DNA of 64,000 nt from Microascus cirrosus (lineage: Eukaryota; Ascomycota; Sordariomycetes; Microascales; Microascaceae): NCBI GenBank assembly GCA_030271035.1, contig JAMBUN010000220.1, positions 170,498 to 234,497 on the forward strand, written 5' to 3'. The translations under genes were made by a program, and so were the position numbers. Positions 58,941 to 64,000 of this stretch are shown in pieces (the stretch's first letter is position 1; the number at the start of each line of letters is the position of its first letter). The notes beneath the pieces were generated by a model. The model did no database searches. It had not been told where the DNA came from and saw only the letters and a program-made list of their open reading frames with translations.

Positions 58941-61231
58941 ATGGGCTGTCCGGAGTGTAAGGTCGAACGCGACCAGGCGAGAAGCTACCGGTGGAAGGTC
59001 TTCCTGGGCTTGCTTCTGCCCTGTGCGATCCAGTCTCTGGATACCAGCATGTACGATTGTTTGATCCCGCACCGAAGACACTTACTTACTCAGGGGATTA
59101 GAGTAGCAACAGCTCTCCCCACGATAGCGATCGAGTTCGGCAAGTAAATAAGGGCCAAAGGTCCTTGGAATCTCATTAACACAACCACAGGCGAACTCGA
59201 GCAGCAAAACTGGATCGTCTCCGCATTTAACCTCACCTTTGCGGCCTTCATTCCCTTCTGGGGCAGTATGTGCGACATCTTCGGACGCCACGCCACCCTG
59301 CAGACGAACATGGCCATCATGATGGTTGGCAGCGCCATCTGCACCGGCTCCCCTACATCCGCCTTCCCCGTCCTACTCTTCGGGCGAGCTCTGCAGGGCG
59401 TTGCTTGTGCAGGGCTGGACGTCGTGACGAGGGTTATATTAGCGGACAGGGTGTCACTCAGGGAGAGCAACGCGAACTGGACCATGTTCTCGTTTATCGA
59501 CGGGATATCATTCGGCGTTGGACCCGTCATCGGAGGTAAGAAAAGAAAACTGCCTTAAGAGTTTTTACGGTTCACCGTTTTGCTGATTTGGGCCAGGGTA
59601 CATGACCGAGACGGATTGGCGGTGGTGCTTCGGCATCAACCTTCCCCTCGCCGCAGCGGGAGTAATCCTTATCCTGCTCCGCCTCCGCAAGGAACTCCTC
59701 GGCCCGCAGCCTATCCCACGCATCGACTCCACAGTTGACACAAGCCGGCGCCGAACCCGCCTGCTACATCGCCTCCGGACCATAGACTGGTGGGGTCAGC
59801 TCCTCTTTGTCCTGGGCCTGGGGCTCGTCGTCTTGGCACTGACATGGGGAGGCGCGGCCTACCCCTGGGCGTCAGCTGCCGTGCTAGTTCCTCTGTGTGT
59901 GGGTGTCTTGCTGGTGGCGGGATGGGTCTATTGGGAATATGTCATGTCTGAGAATGGCGCGCTGGGCGCGAAGTGGCCGTGGAAGACGCCCATGATGCAC
60001 TGGCGTATCATGTCGGATAGGAATGTCGCGTTGACTGCTTACGCGTCGTTCGTAAACGGCGTGGCCATGTTCGGGGTGCGTTCCCTCAAGTTCTGATGAT
60101 ATACGTCCGGCATCCGCATTCTAACATTTTGGGGGTGATTCAGGTCTTTTACTTTGGCAGTATTTATTTTATACTCGTCACAGTAGGTCCCCTAAGTCCA
60201 AGGGACCCGAGCATAGACTCTTGAAGGTACTCATACGAATATGTAGGGTGACGACCCGTCCGACGCCGGAATCGGCCTCCTTTTCTTCACTCCCGGGGTT
60301 GGAGGTATGTAAAGCCCGATTCACGGACTTCGTGAGGATCACGTCTTGGAAGGACCACCTGTGTTAACCCCGAGCCTCGTCATAGCCGGCCTCCTAGCAG
60401 CATATCAGCTGGTCAATGTCTGGCCGCGCAACACTTACACGCCTCTCCTGTTTGGCGCGTTACTCCAGTTGGTGGGCATGGGTGTGCTGGCGTGGGCTTT
60501 GTATGTGGAGAGAATGCCCGTCATCTATGGCATGATGGCGGTTGTCGGTGCCGGATCCGGCTTTAGACTTCTCTGCCGTAGGTGTATGCGACTGTCCCGG
60601 GTTGTCTCTTCCAGCTAACACAAAGCGGTCAAGTGACTATCCATGCCATTGGCATGTTTCCGGACCAGGTAGCGACGGTTGTGTCCCTCGTGGCTGTGGC
60701 GAACCCGCTTGGCGGCACGATCGGACATACAATAATGTCGACTGTATTCAACAACGTCGTAGACCTGGGATCCACAGACGATCTCATGTCTGATCTCAAC
60801 TCCTTCCAGGATCTGCCTGCGGGCGAACTGCCAAATATCGCCCATAGCGTCAAGGTACGCATACCTCTCCCCATCTCCCTCTATATTGCTCAGGGCTATC
60901 CGACGGCTCGTAAAACCTACTGATGCCGGTCAAAAAGATGGGAATTGTATGGGCATATGTTGCTCTAGTGCCCTTGATGGTCATCGTAAGTGCCCTTTTT
61001 CCAGAGCTCAATCTTGCAGCGCGCTCACCCGCGAATCAGGGTATACTGGCCGCCTTCTTCCTGGGCACTGTTATACTGCCAGAAGGCAAGGGGTCCGAAG
61101 AGAACAGACGCGCCAACATCGTCATCCGCGAGCCATACTTATTGGCACTGCTCAGGGGCAAGGAATACCAGGGACCCGTGGGTCAGCTCGAGAGCGAGGA
61201 GCTCATTGAAGGAGCGCATAGCAGGAAATAA
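58941..61231 (+). CDS. MFS transporter, DHA2-like (drug:proton antiporter family)
   Basis: Ten exons: 58941-59050, 59102-59139, 59191-59535, 59597-60075, 60144-60182, 60247-60304, 60386-60577, 60634-60854, 60938-60985 and 61040-61231, giving 573 residues. MFS landmarks include LDTSIVATALPTI in the first helix region, NWIVSAFNLTFAAFIPFWG, DIFGRHATLQ (motif A), DRVSLRESNANW, the 14-TM-type motif C region GVGPVIGGYM and DWRWCFGINLPLA. NVWPRNTYTPLL marks a fungal subgroup. The second intron (59140-59190) uses a GC donor (GCAAGT). The last intron (60986-61039) is 54 nt without a stop, so its removal is uncertain. The start is placed at MGCPECKVERDQ, which fits relatives; an in-frame ATG at 58842 would add 33 residues. 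Substrate unknown. No biosynthetic genes are adjacent. Confidence 0.88.
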
Positions 61232-62149
61232 TGCGAATGGCGGGAATAGGAGTTTCCGGCCGGAAATGGTGGATAGGTAATTCATGGTTGGCGTATCTCG
61301 GCCGAATGTTGTCGTTCTTGGACTTATACCCATAGAGCAGTTGGCTGCAGGCGCGTCGTTTCTTCCAGTTCGTGGAATAAACGCTAGAGGCATTGAAAAT
61401 ATGTGCCTCATAATCTTACTCTCCAAGGAAGCTAGCTATTTAGACTTAAAGCTGATGAATTGATGGAACTTCGTCCTGCCTGTCATAGTTTTGTGGATGA
61501 CGTCGGGAGTTTTCTATGAGTTTGTGAGCTTTAAATCCCGGAAACAGGACTTACGTCTATTTCAGGGCGTGGAGCTTGGGTTAAGGGTCATTTCAGCCCG
61601 CTTAGATACCTCGGTCGCGCGCCACTTTCATGATTAAACTTTTGCCTTCCCCATTACCTGTCTATGTAGGTAGGGGTGGTAGGCGTGCTCTTGATTCTGC
61701 GGCGAGGTCGCTGTCCCTCTTGCTGACACGCGGAATTTCAATGAGCAGGAGCCCTTGCCCATCTGTCACCCTCCTTCCATTTCAATGTGTCATGCATGTA
61801 CCCATCAAGGAGCGTGACGAAGCACCTGCGCTGGGATATATTGAGGCAGGCGCGACAGGAGCAGTACCTTATGCGGGCCGGGGGCTCAGCGGATCACGCC
61901 AGAATGCAGGGCGATGCACCTGGGCTTTCTTGTGGAACCGGCCCCAACATCCTCTCCAAACACCTCGGATCTCACCGCCCGCTGACACGCCTTAAAGAGC
62001 GGGCCTCATCCCCATCTTATCTCGATAATCGAGCCCTCTAGCCTGGCTCCGACGACCGGCCCTTCTAAGACGCGCACCCCACCTCGTGACAACAGAGGTA
62101 TTATAACTTCTATTCATCTTCGTGCATTTCACACCGGGCAGAAGCCAGG
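61232..62149. other. Intergenic region
   Basis: About 920 bp between the MFS gene and the 2EXR gene, both plus strand. A 121-codon frame at 61630-61995 has no motif. Nothing else is recognised. Confidence 0.45.
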
Positions 62150-63118
62150 ATGAGCTCCCACGAACCCGACGAGCCGGATCTCCTCCACCCCAGTCCCCTC
62201 ATCTGGCTGGAATTCCGCCTGTTAAACCCTCCGGCGCCGGAACCGCCCCGGAGCCCCTTCTCCCCGACGACCTTCCCGCTCTTTACCTCTCTCCCTCCCG
62301 AGATCCGCCTGAAGATCTACGCCGAGTCCCTCATCCCGCGAACCATTCTCCTAACCTGCAAGACTTCTGATTCGAACGTCTCTTGGCTTCCCCCAAGCGC
62401 ATCCACTCTGCCCCAGCGAACCGACTCTACTTTTCCCTCCTCCGACGCCTTACCTTCCGTAAAGACGCTGCCCCTCCCTCGCTTCTCCTCTCCTCCTCCG
62501 CCCCCCCTCCTCCACGTCTCCCGCGAGGCCCGCTCCTTCGCCCAGAGCCACTACGTCCCGAGCTTTGGCTACCACATATCTCCCCTCCACACCTCCACGC
62601 CCCTCCGCCTCTCCCCGCGGGTCTTCTTCGACTTCGCCCACGATACCCTCCTCTTATCCGGAAAGCTCGAGCCGCGCGATGTGCACGGCTTCTTTGGGCC
62701 TATGGTGTACTTCCTCGACAAGGACGAGTGTGCTCGCGTGAGGCGCGTCGCTTGCCACGCCGATTCGCTGCGCTCCACCGTGACCTCGCTACCACTACCG
62801 GACGCCCATGGTGTGGCAAGGGTCTTCCGACACCAGGAGGTAGACCCTGAGGTGGTCTTCGTGATGCTCTCGCACGTGTTAGACCGGTTCTCGGGCGTGG
62901 ACACGCTGCCGGTACCCTTCGACGGGAGTAAAAGCTGGGGAATGGCCTGCGCGGGCACAGGGCCGTTGAGCTGGGAGGAGGGCGGCCGGGACGCGATACA
63001 GAAGATCTGGGATGGGTGGGTGCTGGGTATCACGGATGCGAAGTCGTCCCTGAGGGGGAAGAGGGTCCCGCTGGTGAGGGAGGACGAGCTAGAGGAAGCA
63101 TGGGATCATGAGTACTAG
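62150..63118 (+). CDS. 2EXR-domain protein, 322 aa
   Basis: Single exon starting MSSHEPDEPD. The 2EXR signature is near residues 44-62 (FPLFTSLPPEIRLKIYAESL), followed by PRTILLTC. A Ser/Pro-rich loop comes next, then LLHVSREARSFAQSHY, the usual second block of this family, and RVFFDFAHDTLLLS. The rest contains DECARVRRVACHAD and ends EEAWDHEY. 2EXR proteins form large expanded families in Pezizomycotina and have an F-box-like N-terminal helix pattern. Their molecular function is unknown. The LLHVSREAR and FDFAHDTLLL spacing is normal, so the gene appears intact. Confidence 0.85.
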   Translation: MSSHEPDEPDLLHPSPLIWLEFRLLNPPAPEPPRSPFSPTTFPLFTSLPPEIRLKIYAESLIPRTILLTCKTSDSNVSWLPPSASTLPQRTDSTFPSSDALPSVKTLPLPRFSSPPPPPLLHVSREARSFAQSHYVPSFGYHISPLHTSTPLRLSPRVFFDFAHDTLLLSGKLEPRDVHGFFGPMVYFLDKDECARVRRVACHADSLRSTVTSLPLPDAHGVARVFRHQEVDPEVVFVMLSHVLDRFSGVDTLPVPFDGSKSWGMACAGTGPLSWEEGGRDAIQKIWDGWVLGITDAKSSLRGKRVPLVREDELEEAWDHEY

Positions 63119-63498
63119 GGGACATTCCGGGGTTAGACGGGGAATGAGTATCTCGAAGTTTCTAAAGGGGACGTGAGTGAAGGCTTCACGCCGCGGTGAG
63201 AGTAAGAGAGTGGCACGACCGGACCGAGTGTCATCGTAATTTTATTGCATTCGCTGTGCCGAGTAGCTTCCTGTAAGAGGTAGAGCTGTGTCTACCGGAG
63301 AGGGGTATTCTCTAATATGTGTGTAGTCGCTCCGCCCGCGACGCTATTGTACAAAGTGCATCGTATCGTTACAATCTCTTCTCCCCAGCAATGTCGCTTG
63401 CCGGAAATCAAGGCCCCAAAAAATAATCAGTAGTATCCGTGTCCCCCGTTCTCCTCACGTCCCGAAATTTAAGCCAGATAACTCCAGTTCTCCCTTCT
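63119..63498. other. Convergent intergenic region
   Basis: 380 bp between the 2EXR gene (plus) and the partial minus-strand gene. Probably the two 3' UTRs. No gene is recognised. Confidence 0.5.
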
Positions 63499-64000
63499 TC
63501 AGTCCTTCCTACCACCCTTCCTCAAGCAGGCCGGCATGGGCAACGGGTCCGGGTCTCCCCTCTGCCGGATCCCTCCCAGCACCCTATCCGTGAAGCGCAC
63601 GACGCTCGAGCCGACGCCTTTCCCCCAGTGCCGACTATGCTCGGCACTCTCAATCGTATGGTCCAGAATCCTGCCCTTAGCATCAAACTGGAACGCAAAG
63701 AGCCCCATAAACTCTCTGGGCTGCTTGTCCCCGCTCCGGGCGATCCGCGCCGCCATCTCCCTGAGAAAGTCGGACGGGACACTCTCAGGCTCTGTGACCC
63801 ACCGCACCACCATAATCTCGTCCAGTGACCCGATGCGCGCAGGGGCGAATGGCAGGGGCCCTGGCTGCATACGGACCGTGCGGACCTCGATGCCGACGTT
63901 GCCGATTATAGGGACGCGGTTCCACGCGATTGGGGAGGTCCATAGGGCGGCTTTGTAGGCGGCGCGGCCATTGGCGACAGGGAGGTGGGGGTGGGTGGAG
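63499..64000 (-). CDS. C-terminal part of an unknown protein (partial)
   Basis: A minus-strand frame runs from the window edge to TGA at 63499-63501, giving about 166 C-terminal residues. Visible segments are GRAAYKAALWTSPIAWNRVP, IIGNVGIEVRTVRMQPG, SLDEIMVVRWVTEPESVP, FMGLFAFQFDAKGRILDHTI and KGVGSSVVRFTDRVLGG. The pattern of an aromatic strand followed by D-x-x-G-R-I-x-x-H-T-I resembles small alpha+beta domains of the NTF2/SnoaL type, but I cannot confirm this. It is in frame up to the edge, so the N-terminus lies beyond position 64000. Confidence 0.65.
   Translation of the reverse strand, partial: STHPHLPVANGRAAYKAALWTSPIAWNRVPIIGNVGIEVRTVRMQPGPLPFAPARIGSLDEIMVVRWVTEPESVPSDFLREMAARIARSGDKQPREFMGLFAFQFDAKGRILDHTIESAEHSRHWGKGVGSSVVRFTDRVLGGIRQRGDPDPLPMPACLRKGGRKD

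Noticed and set aside
61630..61995. 121-codon plus-strand frame before the 2EXR gene
   Set aside because: It is motif-free, an alternative frame overlaps it, and no splice signals link it to the 2EXR gene.
58941..63118. MFS transporter plus neighbours as part of a secondary-metabolite cluster
   Set aside because: No polyketide synthase, NRPS, terpene synthase, P450 or pathway regulator is present. The neighbours are carnitine acetyltransferase and a 2EXR protein.
1..64000. CRISPR arrays, rRNA genes and intact transposase or integrase genes
   Set aside because: I looked for regular spacer-repeat arrays, rRNA signatures, and reverse-transcriptase or transposase motifs in the translated frames and found none.

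Overview
This window is nuclear DNA from a filamentous ascomycete (Pezizomycotina). The evidence is a set of intron-split genes, mostly with 50-80 nt introns, GT-AG ends and CTAAC/CTGAC-type branch sites. The encoded proteins also fit: fungal DASH subunit Dad3, a FacC-type carnitine acetyltransferase, a 2EXR protein and a GTP/GDP carrier of the Ggc1 type. I cannot place it below subphylum. The window is gene-sparse, with about 18 protein genes plus one tRNA in 64 kb and several gene-free stretches of 2-6 kb.

Layout. 1-13 kb: the 3' end of an unidentified gene, the mitochondrial GTP/GDP carrier GGC1, a 2141-residue repeat-rich coiled-coil protein, mitochondrial seryl-tRNA synthetase and the snoRNP assembly factor BCD1. 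13-23 kb: a lineage-specific-looking three-exon gene, the very small kinetochore gene DAD3 (two exons, easily missed) and a 6 kb desert. 23-34 kb: a PSP1-domain protein with a long leader, mitoribosomal protein uS5m, an 89-residue membrane protein, a basic nuclear-type unknown and ribosomal protein eL15. 34-49 kb: a five-exon Puf4-class Pumilio gene, a 4 kb gap, RNA polymerase III subunit 2 and RAD57. 49-64 kb: tRNA-Lys(CUU), a Cys-rich single-pass surface protein, cytosolic carnitine acetyltransferase, a 10-exon MFS transporter, a 2EXR protein and the C-terminal part of an unknown protein cut by the window edge.

Most genes are unlinked housekeeping functions: mitochondrial translation and transport, RNA polymerase III and ribosome production, recombination and chromosome segregation. 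There is no operon, biosynthetic gene cluster, recognisable intact transposon or CRISPR. One plausible functional link is that the Puf4-class repeat residues predict a UGUAUAUUA-type target. An exact copy of that 9-mer lies about 65 nt past the stop codon of BCD1, a ribosome-biogenesis gene, which is the class of target known for yeast Puf4.

I did not find a convincing undescribed multi-gene system. The best leads are the 2141-residue repeat protein, the unexplained 519-residue gene, the unusually large introns of the PUF gene and the putative Puf4 site. All exon models were built by eye from splice signals, reading frame and remembered family similarity. None is backed by transcripts.
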